Positions 9,699 to 18,374 of a stretch of 64,000 bases of DNA are shown here, piece by piece. The notes below the pieces were generated by a model. The model saw only the letters and a program-made list of their open reading frames with translations. It was not told where the DNA came from and did not search any database. Origin of the DNA: Cryobacterium suzukii (GTDB lineage: Bacteria; Actinomycetota; Actinomycetes; Actinomycetales; Microbacteriaceae); assembly GCF_004403185.1 (NCBI RefSeq), contig NZ_SOHJ01000008.1, positions 62,001 to 126,000 on the forward strand, written 5' to 3'. Position 1 is the first letter of the stretch, and the number at the start of each line of letters is the position of its first letter. Made by a program: the position numbers and the translations under genes.

Positions 9699-10910
9699 GT
9701 GCCTGAAAGCAAACGCCTGGTCGACTTGGTTCAATCTCGCATCGACGAGTATCTCACGTCCCGTGCTCCAATTGTGACCCTGATCAGCTCAGATCTAGCT
9801 CCCCTTATTGACTACTCACGGCAGTTTCTCAGCGGTGGAAAACGCTTTCGGGCCCAGTTTTGTTACTGGGGTGCGCGGAGCGTTCTTGCGACTGATTTCG
9901 CTTCGGAAACGGGCCAGGAACCGGGCCAGAAGTCAGTCAGCCGGGACGCAGGCGAATGGACGGACCGTGCAACCGGTGCGGCTGACGAGGCCGGAGCATC
10001 CGCCGGCCTAAAAGCCGTTGCGGCAGGGTTGGCGGCCGTTGTATCGACGGCCAGCGCACTGGAGATTTTTCATGCGGCTGCCCTCGTGCACGACGACATC
10101 ATTGACAACTCCGACACGCGACGGGGCGCTCCGAGCGCCCACAAGCTGTTCGAGAGTTTGCACGCGCGTGAGGGCTGGGCCGCCGACTCCGTCTCGTTCG
10201 GTCGAGCGTCGGCGATTCTGCTCGGCGATCTATTGCTCGGCTGGAGCGATGAACTGCTCGACGAGGGTCTCTATGGACTCGCCGATCGGGCCGCGGCCCG
10301 ACGTGCCCGGCTCGAGTTCAACCACATGCGCACCGAGGTCACAGCCGGGCAGTATCTCGATATTCTCGAGGAACGCGCGTGGCTGGCCCAGCCGGAGGCG
10401 GAGCTGCTCGATCGGGCCCTCCGGGTGATCGTGTTCAAATCGGCCAAGTACAGCGTTCAGGCTCCCCTCGTGATCGGCGCGGCGCTGGCCGGCGCCTCAG
10501 CCGCACAGCTGGACGCGCTGCGTGCCTTCGGTTTGCCACTCGGCATGGCCTACCAGCTGCGCGACGACTTGTTGGGGGTATTCGGCGACGCCGCGGTGAC
10601 CGGCAAGCCGAGTGGCGACGATCTGACCGAGGGCAAGCGCACGGTGTTGATCGCGCTGGCTCGGGAGAGTCTGGACGACACCGACAGAGCGTCGCTCGAT
10701 GCTCAACTCGGCGACCCCGCGCTCGACGCCGCGCAGATTCGTGCGTTGCAGCAGCTCATCACCGCCAGTGGCGCCGTCGACCGGGTCGAGGCACTGATCG
10801 AATCGCAGGTTTCCGAGGCTTTGGCGGTACTTCAGACCGCACCGATCACTGCCGAGGCCCAGCAGAAGTTGCGGGACTTGACCGATCGGGTGACGCGCCG
10901 GGCGTTCTGA
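9699..10910 (+). CDS. polyprenyl diphosphate synthase (IdsA2-like trans-prenyltransferase)
   Basis: The enzyme condenses isopentenyl diphosphate with allylic diphosphates to make C20 or longer prenyl chains. The 403-residue protein shows GGKRFR at 46-51, the first aspartate-rich motif DDIID at 132-136 with RRG following, and the second motif RDDLL near 288 with a downstream GDDLTEGK. Residues about 65-105 form a Gly/Ala-rich insertion lacking in the shorter paralogue at 33415. It is not in the carotenoid operon, so a housekeeping role (quinone or long-chain prenyl) is likelier. Chain length cannot be assigned by eye. It starts at a GTG, apparently leaderless. Confidence 0.88.
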   Translation: MPESKRLVDLVQSRIDEYLTSRAPIVTLISSDLAPLIDYSRQFLSGGKRFRAQFCYWGARSVLATDFASETGQEPGQKSVSRDAGEWTDRATGAADEAGASAGLKAVAAGLAAVVSTASALEIFHAAALVHDDIIDNSDTRRGAPSAHKLFESLHAREGWAADSVSFGRASAILLGDLLLGWSDELLDEGLYGLADRAAARRARLEFNHMRTEVTAGQYLDILEERAWLAQPEAELLDRALRVIVFKSAKYSVQAPLVIGAALAGASAAQLDALRAFGLPLGMAYQLRDDLLGVFGDAAVTGKPSGDDLTEGKRTVLIALARESLDDTDRASLDAQLGDPALDAAQIRALQQLITASGAVDRVEALIESQVSEALAVLQTAPITAEAQQKLRDLTDRVTRRAF

Positions 10911-10960
10911 TCGGCGCGCGTTCGTCTGAAACATGGCCCGTTCAGGCCACAGCCGGTGAG

Positions 10961-10999
10961 GCGAGCGGCTGGCTAGGCGAGCGGCTGGCTAGGCGAGCG
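10961..10999. repeat. 16-bp tandem repeat, about 2.5 copies, spanning a stop codon
   Basis: The unit GCGAGCGGCTGGCTAG occurs at 10961-10976 and 10977-10992, followed by a partial copy. Read on the minus strand, each full unit holds the TAG stop and last codons of the Rv2175c-like gene, so the gene's 3' end has been duplicated downstream of itself. Confidence 0.8.
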
Positions 11000-11330
11000 C
11001 CTGGGCAACCCGACGCACTTCGGCCTTGCGCCCGGCGCGGAGGGCTTCGATCGGCGGTACGCCGAGGCTGTCGTCGACCTCGAGTAGCCAGGTCATGGCC
11101 TGCATGTCCGTGAAGCCGTCGTCGGCCAGCACGAACAGCGTGCCGCGAAGTTCGGGTACGGGAGCGCCGTCACGCAGAAATAGTGACGGAACCGACACGA
11201 CATTGTCACGCCGGATAGCCAGGAGGTATTTGTCGTCGATCAGGTGCCGAACGCGGCTCTGGCTCATTCCGAGCAGGTTGACTAGGGCAGGAATAGTAAG
11301 CCACTCGGGCTCTGAAGACACATCACTCAC
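10989..11330 (-). CDS. Rv2175c-family winged-helix DNA-binding protein
   Basis: The 113-residue protein has an N-terminal helix-turn-helix (WLTIPALVNLLGMSQSRVRHLIDD) and a C-terminal helical part containing FVLADDGFTDMQAMTWLLE. It resembles Rv2175c of Mycobacterium tuberculosis, a DNA-binding protein phosphorylated by PknL. Here too a PASTA-type kinase lies nearby (12952), which strengthens the call. The gene is divergent from the LysM gene at 11532. Its 3' end lies in a 16-bp tandem repeat. Its DNA target is unknown. Confidence 0.85.
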   Translation of the reverse strand: MSDVSSEPEWLTIPALVNLLGMSQSRVRHLIDDKYLLAIRRDNVVSVPSLFLRDGAPVPELRGTLFVLADDGFTDMQAMTWLLEVDDSLGVPPIEALRAGRKAEVRRVAQALA

Positions 11331-11531
11331 TCATTTAGCTTCCCATGAATTGGGGCAGGGGCAAAACTTCCGACCGCTTAATTATCGAGATCAGAGCTAT
11401 TTCGTGCTGACCGTTCGATTGACTCCCCTGCATAATTATGAAAACCTCATAGTGGGGATTGCCCCACACTGCACGTTGCTGTACGAATTTTTTGCACACA
11501 TTGAGCGTGTGCGCACAATGAATGGAGCACC

Positions 11532-12842
11532 ATGTCGACCAAGGTGAATACGAAAACGACGGATACCGCCGCGCCAAGCGTGACGGGTGCCAAGTCGGGG
11601 AGCGTTGTCGCATTTTCCGGTGCCGATGCTGCGACGGGTCTGGCGAAAAAGCCCGGCGACCGACGCTCCCGTTCGGCATTACTGACCGTGCCCATCGTGC
11701 TCGTGAGCACGCTCGCGATCAGCCTCAACCTTGCGGCGCCCGTGCACGCCCAGGCGGTGGCGAAGAAGCCGCTGAAGTCGAAGCTCGCCGAGACCAGTCC
11801 CGTGTCGGCGGTGGCCACCGTGGCCGCCGTGCAGAGTGCACCGGCCCAGTACTCGGTCGTGGATGGCGACTCCGTGAGCGCGATCGCAGCGCGGTTCGGT
11901 TTGACGACCTCGGCCGTGCTGACGCTGAACGGTCTCGATTCCCGGGCTTTGATCTTTGCCGGCCAGGTTTTGACCTTGACTCAGACAGCGGCGCCGGCAC
12001 CATCCGCTGCCGACGCACCGAACAACTACACGGTGCACAGTGGTGACACCATCAGTGGCATCGCGGCCGCCCACGGCCTGGCGACCGCCGATGTTCTCGG
12101 AGCCAACGGCCTGACCGCGAGTAGCGTCATTCACCCCGGTCAGGTCGTGCTTCTTGCCGAGACCCCGGCGTTGGAGTCGTTGGCGTACATCGCGCCGGTA
12201 GCGCACGTTGCCGCGGCAGTCACCCACACCATCGCCCCCGGCGAGACCATCACCACCGTGGCCAGCGCAGCCGGAGTGAGCGTGCAGGCCGTGCTCGACG
12301 CTAACGGCCTCGGCTGGTCGAGCATCATCTACCCCGGACAGGTTTTGGCCTTGCCGGTCGCGCCGGCGTCGGTTCCGGCAGCCGTGGCACCCGCTCGCCC
12401 GACGAGCACGATCGCATCGGCCGGTGTGGTGACTCCGATGTCTGAGGAGATGCGGCAGAATGCCCAGACGATCGTGTCGGTCGGTCGGGGTGCCGGTGTG
12501 AACCAGGCCGGTCTCGTCGTGGCACTGGCGGCGGCGGCCCAGGAGTCGGGGCTGCGCAACGTGGACTACGGCGACCGGGATTCCCTCGGACTGTTCCAAC
12601 AGCGGCCGAGTGCCGGCTGGGGCACACCCGAGCAGATCATGGACCCGGTGCGGGCCAGCCGCGCCTTTTTCGGTGGCGCGAGCAACCCGAACCCCAACGT
12701 GACCCGCGGGCTGCTTGACATCGCTGGCTGGGAATCGATGACCGTGACCCAGGCCGCGCAGGCCGTGCAGATTTCGGCGTATCCCGACTACTACGCGAAG
12801 TGGGAAACGTCGGCGCGGGCCTGGATCAGCGAACTCGGGTAG
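11532..12842 (+). CDS. secreted LysM-repeat protein with lysozyme-like C-terminal domain
   Basis: Probably a cell-wall-bound enzyme or wall-remodelling protein. The 436 residues contain a basic N-terminal stretch, a hydrophobic export segment at about 50-73 ending in AHA, three LysM repeats (about 107-150, 166-208, 231-274; each with a YxVxxGDxxxxIA-like start) and a C-terminal domain from about 304 with AAQESGLRNVDYGDRDSLGLFQQR, similar to transglycosylase/lysozyme-like actinobacterial domains (candidate catalytic Glu338). The ATG follows GGAG by six bases. It lies between the Rv2175c-like gene and the PASTA kinase, so a link to peptidoglycan sensing is plausible but inferred. Confidence 0.85.
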   Translation: MSTKVNTKTTDTAAPSVTGAKSGSVVAFSGADAATGLAKKPGDRRSRSALLTVPIVLVSTLAISLNLAAPVHAQAVAKKPLKSKLAETSPVSAVATVAAVQSAPAQYSVVDGDSVSAIAARFGLTTSAVLTLNGLDSRALIFAGQVLTLTQTAAPAPSAADAPNNYTVHSGDTISGIAAAHGLATADVLGANGLTASSVIHPGQVVLLAETPALESLAYIAPVAHVAAAVTHTIAPGETITTVASAAGVSVQAVLDANGLGWSSIIYPGQVLALPVAPASVPAAVAPARPTSTIASAGVVTPMSEEMRQNAQTIVSVGRGAGVNQAGLVVALAAAAQESGLRNVDYGDRDSLGLFQQRPSAGWGTPEQIMDPVRASRAFFGGASNPNPNVTRGLLDIAGWESMTVTQAAQAVQISAYPDYYAKWETSARAWISELG

Positions 12843-12939
12843 GCCGGTTGCCCTCCCGTTCCGGGCGGCCGGGCCGCATGGCCCCCGACCGGGGCGGCGC
12901 CTTGTGCGCGCCGCGCGCCGGTGCCGCCGCCGAATTCCG

Positions 12940-12945
12940 TAGACT
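12940..12945 (+). promoter_or_regulatory. -10 box TAGACT for a leaderless kinase mRNA
   Basis: TAGACT is followed by six bases (CAAGGG) and then the GTG start at 12952, matching the TANNNT-N6-start pattern. The short CAAGGG could also act as a weak ribosome site, so leaderless initiation is likely but not certain. Confidence 0.4.
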
Positions 12946-12951
12946 CAAGGG

Positions 12952-14928
12952 GTGAGCGTTCCCTCGACCGACCCGATGATAGGCCGTCTTATTGACGGCC
13001 GGTATCAGGTGCGCTCGCGCATTGCGCGCGGCGGCATGGCCACGGTCTATCTGGCCACCGACCTGCGCCTCGAACGCCGGGTCGCGATCAAGATCATGCA
13101 CGGCCACCTCGCCGACGACAGCGCGTTCAAGGTTCGGTTCATTCAAGAAGCCAGGTCGGCCGCGCGACTCGCCCACCCCAACGTCGTGAACGTCTTCGAC
13201 CAGGGCCAGGACGCCGACATGGCGTACCTCGTGATGGAATATCTTCCCGGAATCACCCTGCGTGACCTGCTCAAGGATTACGGTCATCTCACCCCCGAGC
13301 AGACGCTCGATATTCTCGAAGCCGTACTCAGCGGGCTGGCGGCCGCCCACAAGGCGGGCATCGTGCACCGCGATGTCAAGCCCGAGAACGTACTGCTCGC
13401 CGATGACGGTCGCATCAAGATCAGCGACTTCGGCCTGGCGCGCGCGGCCAACAACAACACGGCGACCGGCCAAGCCCTGCTCGGAACCATCGCCTACCTT
13501 TCCCCCGAACTCGTCACCCGCGGTATCGCGGATGCACGCAGCGATATCTATGCCCTCGGCATCATGACCTTCGAAATGCTCACCGGTGAGCAACCCTATG
13601 TGGGCGAGGCACCGATGCAAATCGCCTACCAGCACGCCAACGACACTGTGCCGATGCCGAGCAGCAAGGTCGCCTCCATTCCCCGCGAACTCGACGAACT
13701 CGTGCTCTGGGCTACTGCGCGCGACCCAGAAGACCGTCCCCGTGACGCCAGAGTCATGCTCGATCAACTGCATGACGTGAGCACGCTGGTGCGCGGCGGT
13801 ACTCAGGAATTAACTCTGCAGTCGACCATGGTGCTGCCCGCCGGCCTGCGTACCGGCGCGGACGCCGTCTCGGATGCCGAAACGCAGGTTCTTGGCGCCA
13901 AGCTCGCGCCCACAAAACCTCCCGCCGCGACCCTGCTCGGAATTCACCCGGTCGGCACCGGTCCGGTCGGCCCGCCCGACAGCGGTGATCTACTGAGCAA
14001 AAAAGCGGACAAGCGCAAGGGCCGAGGGTTCTGGCTCTTCGCCCTCGTTATCCTCATCGCGGCTGCCCTCGGCGGTACCGGTTGGTATTTCGGCTCCGGC
14101 CCCGGGTCAGATGTGTCCGTGCCCGACTTCGCGTCGGCCTCCCCCGAGGCCGCGTCGATACAATTGACCGAGCTCGGCCTCACGCCCGAGCTCGGTGGTG
14201 CCTTCAGCGCCACGATCGCCGAGGGGCTCGTCATCGGCACCGATCCGGATGCCGGCAGCCGGGTTCCGCAGGACAGCACGGTCACGATCATCGTCTCCCA
14301 GGGTCTGCAGCCCATTACGCTGCCAGCCCTGGCCGGTTTGACGCAGGAGGCGGCATCCGCTGCCATCACCGACCTGAAGGCGATCTTGGGCAGCGTCGAT
14401 CCGGTCTTCAACGGCGACGTGGCCGCGAGCTCTGTCATCTCGGCGAGCAAGGAATCTGACGGCGCTGACCTGTCGGCCGGCGGCGAGTACTTCGAAGGCC
14501 TCACCGTGAATCTAGTCGTCTCGCTCGGCTCCATTCCGAACGTCGACGGCAAGACCGTGGCCGAGGCCACCGACATTCTGGTCGGCAAGAACCTGGTCGT
14601 GGTCTCGGGCGAGCAGACCTACAGCGACACGATCGCGGAGGGCGACGTCATCACCGCGCAGGTGCCTGATGGGACAATTCGCGAGGGCGCCACGCTTACC
14701 CTGGTGATCTCCCGCGGGCCCGAACCGGTCACAGTGCCCAATGTCGTTGGCATGTCCTGGAGCGAGGGCAAGGACACCCTGACCGCGCTCGGCTTTGTAT
14801 TGAGTTACAACCTGGGTGCTGACGCGATCGCCGCGCTCCTCGACGTTGCATCGACGAACCCCGTCGCGGGTACGGCGGCGGCTAAGGGCAGCACGATCAC
14901 ACTCAAGCCGACGAACCCGTTCGGCTAA
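12952..14928 (+). CDS. pknL: serine/threonine protein kinase with PASTA repeats (PknL-like)
   Basis: A membrane sensor kinase of 658 residues. The N-terminal Hanks kinase domain (about 12-275) has the Gly loop ARGGMATVY, catalytic K47, HRDVKPEN (D141, N146), DFG at 159-161 and an activation loop with Thr residues before GTIAYLSPE. A Pro/Ala-rich juxtamembrane stretch is followed by one membrane span near 357-378 and four extracellular PASTA repeats (from about 385, 450, 525 and 590) that usually bind muropeptides. The Rv2175c-like neighbour and aroG downstream match the PknL locus. M. tuberculosis PknL lacks PASTA repeats, so orthology rests on context. Start GTG, apparently leaderless. Confidence 0.9.
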   Translation: MSVPSTDPMIGRLIDGRYQVRSRIARGGMATVYLATDLRLERRVAIKIMHGHLADDSAFKVRFIQEARSAARLAHPNVVNVFDQGQDADMAYLVMEYLPGITLRDLLKDYGHLTPEQTLDILEAVLSGLAAAHKAGIVHRDVKPENVLLADDGRIKISDFGLARAANNNTATGQALLGTIAYLSPELVTRGIADARSDIYALGIMTFEMLTGEQPYVGEAPMQIAYQHANDTVPMPSSKVASIPRELDELVLWATARDPEDRPRDARVMLDQLHDVSTLVRGGTQELTLQSTMVLPAGLRTGADAVSDAETQVLGAKLAPTKPPAATLLGIHPVGTGPVGPPDSGDLLSKKADKRKGRGFWLFALVILIAAALGGTGWYFGSGPGSDVSVPDFASASPEAASIQLTELGLTPELGGAFSATIAEGLVIGTDPDAGSRVPQDSTVTIIVSQGLQPITLPALAGLTQEAASAAITDLKAILGSVDPVFNGDVAASSVISASKESDGADLSAGGEYFEGLTVNLVVSLGSIPNVDGKTVAEATDILVGKNLVVVSGEQTYSDTIAEGDVITAQVPDGTIREGATLTLVISRGPEPVTVPNVVGMSWSEGKDTLTALGFVLSYNLGADAIAALLDVASTNPVAGTAAAKGSTITLKPTNPFG

Positions 14929-14947
14929 TCCCGGGCCCACCTTACGA

Positions 14948-14999
14948 CCGTGGGCCCAGTTTATAAACTGGGCCCACGGACGGGGCCCGGGCCCCGTCC
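14948..14999. terminator. paired perfect palindromes between convergent pknL and aroG
   Basis: A perfect 32-bp palindrome (14948-14979; arms beginning CCGTGGGCCCAG, centre TTTATAAA) abuts a second perfect 22-bp palindrome (14978-14999; GGACGGGGCCC arms). They lie between the stops of convergent pknL and aroG, so a bidirectional terminator is the natural reading. No long U-tract is seen; a short A-run (14999-15003) serves minus-strand transcripts. Confidence 0.7.
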
Positions 15000-15008
15000 A
15001 AAAGGGGG

Positions 15009-16379
15009 CTAGCGCGCGGCTAGCTCCTCGGCCACCAGGAAGGCGAGCTCTAGGGACTGCATGTGGTTCAGGCGCGGGTCACAGAGGGACTCGTAGCGGG
15101 TCGCCAGGGCAGCCTCATCGATGTGCTCCGAGCCGCCGAGGCACTCGGTGACGTCGTCTCCGGTGAGCTCGACGTGAATTCCACCGGGGTGGGTTCCGAC
15201 GGCACGGTGTGCTTCGAAGAAGCCCTTGACCTCGTCGACGACGTCGTCGAAACGACGCGTCTTGTAACCGGTCGGCGTGGTGACGCCGTTGCCGTGCATT
15301 GGGTCGCTGACCCACAGCGGCGTCGCTTCGCTCGCCTTGATGGCCTCGAGCAGCGGCGGCAGGGCGTCGCGCACCTTTCCGGCGCCCATGCGGGTGATGA
15401 AGGTCAGGCGGCCGGGCTCGCGGTTCGGGTCGAGCTTGTCAACGAGTCGCAGCATGTCGTCCGTCGAGGTGGTCGGGCCGAGCTTGACGCCGATCGGGTT
15501 GCGTACCCGCGACAAAAAGTCCACGTGGGCGCCGTCGAGGTCACGGGTGCGCTCGCCGATCCAGATGAAGTGGGCCGAGGTGTTGTATGGCGTTCCAGTG
15601 CGGGAGTCGATGCGCGTCATGGGACGCTCGTAGTCCATCAGCAAGCCCTCGTGGCTGGTGTAGAACTCGGTGCGGCGCATCGCTTCGAAGTCAGCGCCGC
15701 AGGCGATCATGAATTTGATCGCGCGGTCGATCTCCTTGGCCACTTTTTCGTACTGCTGGTTAGCCGGGTTGGCGGCAAAGCCCTGATTCCAGCTGTGCAC
15801 CTGGCGCAGGTCTGCGAAGCCACCCTGCGTGAACGCACGAATGAGATTGAGGGTCGAGGCTGACGTGTGGTAGGCCTTGACGAGCCGGTCAGGGTCGGCC
15901 TCGCGCGACTCGGGAGTGAACGGGTAGCCGTTGACGATATCGCCGCGGTACGCCGGTAGTGTGACGTCGCCGCGGGTCTCGAAGTCGCTCGAGCGGGGCT
16001 TGGCGAACTGGCCGGCCATGCGCCCCATCTTGATCACCGGCATCGAGGCACCGTAGGTGAGCACAACGGCCATCTGCAGCACGGTCTTGACCCGGTTGCG
16101 AATCTGATCGGCCGTAGCGCCGCTGAACGTCTCGGCGCAGTCGCCGCCCTGCAACAGAAAACCCTGTCCGCCGGCAGCCTGCGCCAGCCGGTCACGCAGA
16201 ATATCGACCTCACCGGCGAAGACCAGCGGCGGCTGTGTCGCCAGCTCAGCGGATGCCGCTGCCACCTTGGCTGCGTCGGGCCAGGTCGGCTGCTGCTTGA
16301 TCGGCAGCGTGCGCCAGTGGTCGAGACCCGTGATGACAGAGGCTTCTGCGGCAACGATGGGCTCGGTGGGGTCTACCAC
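15009..16379 (-). CDS. aroG: class II 3-deoxy-7-phosphoheptulonate synthase (DAHP synthase)
   Basis: The enzyme condenses phosphoenolpyruvate and erythrose 4-phosphate, the first step of the shikimate pathway. The 456-residue protein is of the plant-like class II type used by actinobacteria: N-terminal WRTLPIKQQPTWPD, the metal/PEP region QGGDCAETF, KMGRMAGQFAKPRS, SHEGLLMDYE, WIGERTRDLDGAH, KLGPT, SDPMHGN and GGIHVELTGDDVTECLGG. Length is normal. Start is GTG with GGA upstream. It is convergent with pknL, and plsC ends about 100 bases upstream on the same strand. Feedback control by chorismate mutase is known for the family but not visible here. Confidence 0.96.
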   Translation of the reverse strand: MVDPTEPIVAAEASVITGLDHWRTLPIKQQPTWPDAAKVAAASAELATQPPLVFAGEVDILRDRLAQAAGGQGFLLQGGDCAETFSGATADQIRNRVKTVLQMAVVLTYGASMPVIKMGRMAGQFAKPRSSDFETRGDVTLPAYRGDIVNGYPFTPESREADPDRLVKAYHTSASTLNLIRAFTQGGFADLRQVHSWNQGFAANPANQQYEKVAKEIDRAIKFMIACGADFEAMRRTEFYTSHEGLLMDYERPMTRIDSRTGTPYNTSAHFIWIGERTRDLDGAHVDFLSRVRNPIGVKLGPTTSTDDMLRLVDKLDPNREPGRLTFITRMGAGKVRDALPPLLEAIKASEATPLWVSDPMHGNGVTTPTGYKTRRFDDVVDEVKGFFEAHRAVGTHPGGIHVELTGDDVTECLGGSEHIDEAALATRYESLCDPRLNHMQSLELAFLVAEELAAR

Positions 16380-16478
16380 GGGATGGTTCCTGTTTTCTCT
16401 GCTGGGCCGTACAACGTGGACGACTCGAAATGGATGAGGTGCTGCACCGCCACAAGCGCAGACAGCACTTCAGGCAGC

Positions 16479-17168
16479 CTATCGCGAAAGGCTGGCCCGC
16501 TTCTCCTTGACCGAGGAAGCGTAGACGTCGACGTACTCCTGCGTGCTAAGTCGCTGCAACTCGTACATGAGTTCATCGGTGACGCTGCGCAGTACGAACC
16601 GGTCCCCCTCCATACCCGTGAACCGGGTGAAGTCGAGCGGTTTGCCGATCACTATGCCGATGCGACGCACCTGCGGAATCCTGGTGCCGGTCGGCATGGC
16701 CTTTTCGGTATCGATCATGGCTACGGGAATGACCGTCACGCCCGATTCCAGCACCATACGGGCCACACCGGTACGTCCGCGATAGAGGCGGGCGTCGGGG
16801 CTGCGGGTGCCCTCGGGATAGATGCCGAGGATGCGGCCCTCGCCGAGCACTCGCAGGCCGGTGTTCAGCGAATCCTCCGAGGCCTTACCGCCGGAGCGAT
16901 CGATGGGGAGCTGCCCCGCCGCGGTGAGAAACTGCCGCGTGGCCCAGCCTTTGAGACCCTTGCCGGTGAAATAGTCGCTTTTGGCGAGAAACGCAACGCG
17001 GCGCGGCACGACCAGCGGCAGAAAAACTGAGTCGATGAAGGAGAGGTGGTTGCTGGCCAGAATGACCGGGCCAGTCTTCGGAATGTTCTCCAGGCCGATG
17101 ATCCACGGTCGAAACAGCGTGAGCAACAGCGGTCCGATGACGATGTTCTTCATGATCCAATAGAACAT
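16479..17168 (-). CDS. plsC: 1-acyl-sn-glycerol-3-phosphate acyltransferase (PlsC family)
   Basis: This enzyme acylates lysophosphatidic acid in membrane phospholipid synthesis. The protein has the acyltransferase motif NHLSFID (catalytic His and Asp), the glycerol-phosphate region with GQLPIDRSGG, and YPEGTRSP. I use the ATG at 17168 (MFYWIMKNI, 229 residues): AAAGGAG sits six bases upstream, whereas the in-frame GTG at 17174 would touch that site. An N-terminal hydrophobic stretch suggests membrane association. It is followed by aroG and preceded by the ROK kinase, all on the minus strand. Exact acyl acceptor is inferred. Confidence 0.88.
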   Translation of the reverse strand: MFYWIMKNIVIGPLLLTLFRPWIIGLENIPKTGPVILASNHLSFIDSVFLPLVVPRRVAFLAKSDYFTGKGLKGWATRQFLTAAGQLPIDRSGGKASEDSLNTGLRVLGEGRILGIYPEGTRSPDARLYRGRTGVARMVLESGVTVIPVAMIDTEKAMPTGTRIPQVRRIGIVIGKPLDFTRFTGMEGDRFVLRSVTDELMYELQRLSTQEYVDVYASSVKEKRASLSR

Positions 17169-17255
17169 TCGCACTCCTTTATCCGACTACGAAAGCTTAG
17201 TCCGCCCGCCACGGCAGGGCGGATGCCGCGCGCGGCCGGCGCCCACGGCATCCGC

Positions 17256-18200
17256 TCACCGCACCGCGTGTATTCGAGCGAGGTCGGCCGCTCCCACTAC
17301 ACCGGCATCGTTGACGAGCTGGGCGATGGCGAACGCCGCTTCCGGGTGGTAGCCGCGCGCCGGCAGATATTCGAGGTAGGCGGCACGAATCGGTTCGAGC
17401 AGCAGGTCTCCGGCGGCCGCCACTCCCCCGCCGAACACGAACACCTGCGGGTCGAGCACGGCGCCGAGACTCGCGCAGGCCTGCCCAAGGGAACCGCCCA
17501 GCTGGCGCAGGGCCGCGCGGGCGCCGCCGTCACCGTCCTGGATCAGCCGTCCGACGTCCTTGCCGGTGAGTTTGCCGCGCCGCTCACGGACGGCGGCCAG
17601 GCCCAGGCCGACGCCGCCGGCATCCGCGAATTCGTTGGCGATACGCAGCAGTGCCCGACCTGAGCCGTACTGCTCCAGGCAGCCATGGGCTCCGCAGCCG
17701 CAGGGCAGCCCATCGGGCACTAGCCGGAGGTGACCCAGTTCGGCGCCGGCGCCAAAACCACCGCGGAACAGTGCGTTGCCCGTCACGATCGCGCCGCCCA
17801 CGCCTGTGCCGACGGTCAGGGTGACCATGTCGGTGTACGGGCGACCAGCACCGAAGCGAAACTCCGCCCAGCCGGCCGCGTTGGCATCGTTTTCGATAAT
17901 GATCGGCAGGTCGAGTCGAGCCTCGAGCTTGTCGCGGAACGGCTCATTGCGCCAGTTGATATTCGGTGCGTAATATACGGTCGACTGGGCGGAGTCGATG
18001 AAACCGGCCGCCGCGACCCCGGCAGCGACGACGTCTTCGCCCTCGGAGAGGCCCCGAATCATCGCAACAACGGCATCCTCGATCGCGTCCGGGTTGCCCG
18101 GCGTGGTTGGCTGCCGATCAGAGCGGATGATGGTGCCCGCCTCGTCGACCAGCGCTCCGGCAATCTTGGTGCCCCCGATATCGATGCCTATGGCGTGCAC
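17256..18200 (-). CDS. glk: ROK-family glucokinase
   Basis: The protein phosphorylates glucose in the cytoplasm. It has 314 residues: the N-terminal phosphate-binding motif DIGGTK at 7-12, the catalytic region IIENDANAAG at 101-110 (Asp105), ExGH at 154-157 and the ROK zinc site CGCGAHGC at 167-174. There is no DNA-binding N-terminus, so it is a kinase rather than a ROK repressor. The start is a GTG with AAAGGTGG upstream. It is divergent from fadD. Polyphosphate use cannot be judged from the sequence; ATP-dependent glucokinase is the conservative reading. Confidence 0.88.
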   Translation of the reverse strand: MHAIGIDIGGTKIAGALVDEAGTIIRSDRQPTTPGNPDAIEDAVVAMIRGLSEGEDVVAAGVAAAGFIDSAQSTVYYAPNINWRNEPFRDKLEARLDLPIIIENDANAAGWAEFRFGAGRPYTDMVTLTVGTGVGGAIVTGNALFRGGFGAGAELGHLRLVPDGLPCGCGAHGCLEQYGSGRALLRIANEFADAGGVGLGLAAVRERRGKLTGKDVGRLIQDGDGGARAALRQLGGSLGQACASLGAVLDPQVFVFGGGVAAAGDLLLEPIRAAYLEYLPARGYHPEAAFAIAQLVNDAGVVGAADLARIHAVR

Positions 18201-18374
18201 GGGCCACCTTTCTTTCTCGGCCTGGGAAAAGTCCCGTCCGTCGGCCGGACGGCCACGCAGGACACCCTCTAGAGTGTAGTAAACCAGTTTGCCGCTGGAC
18301 GAAACACCCGCTCACCGCTGAAATCCCTTGCGATTGCGCAATTGGCACGTTCAGCCGGTACCGAAGGAGTTGCC

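Noticed and set aside
12826..13773. Minus-strand open frame opposite the PASTA kinase
   Set aside because: Lies over the catalytic kinase domain in antisense and shows no family features.
17210..17252. Inverted repeat GCGGATGCC/GGCATCCGC as terminator of the glucokinase gene
   Set aside because: Both arms are copies of the generally abundant octamer, the loop is long and no T-run follows; it is more likely a chance pairing.
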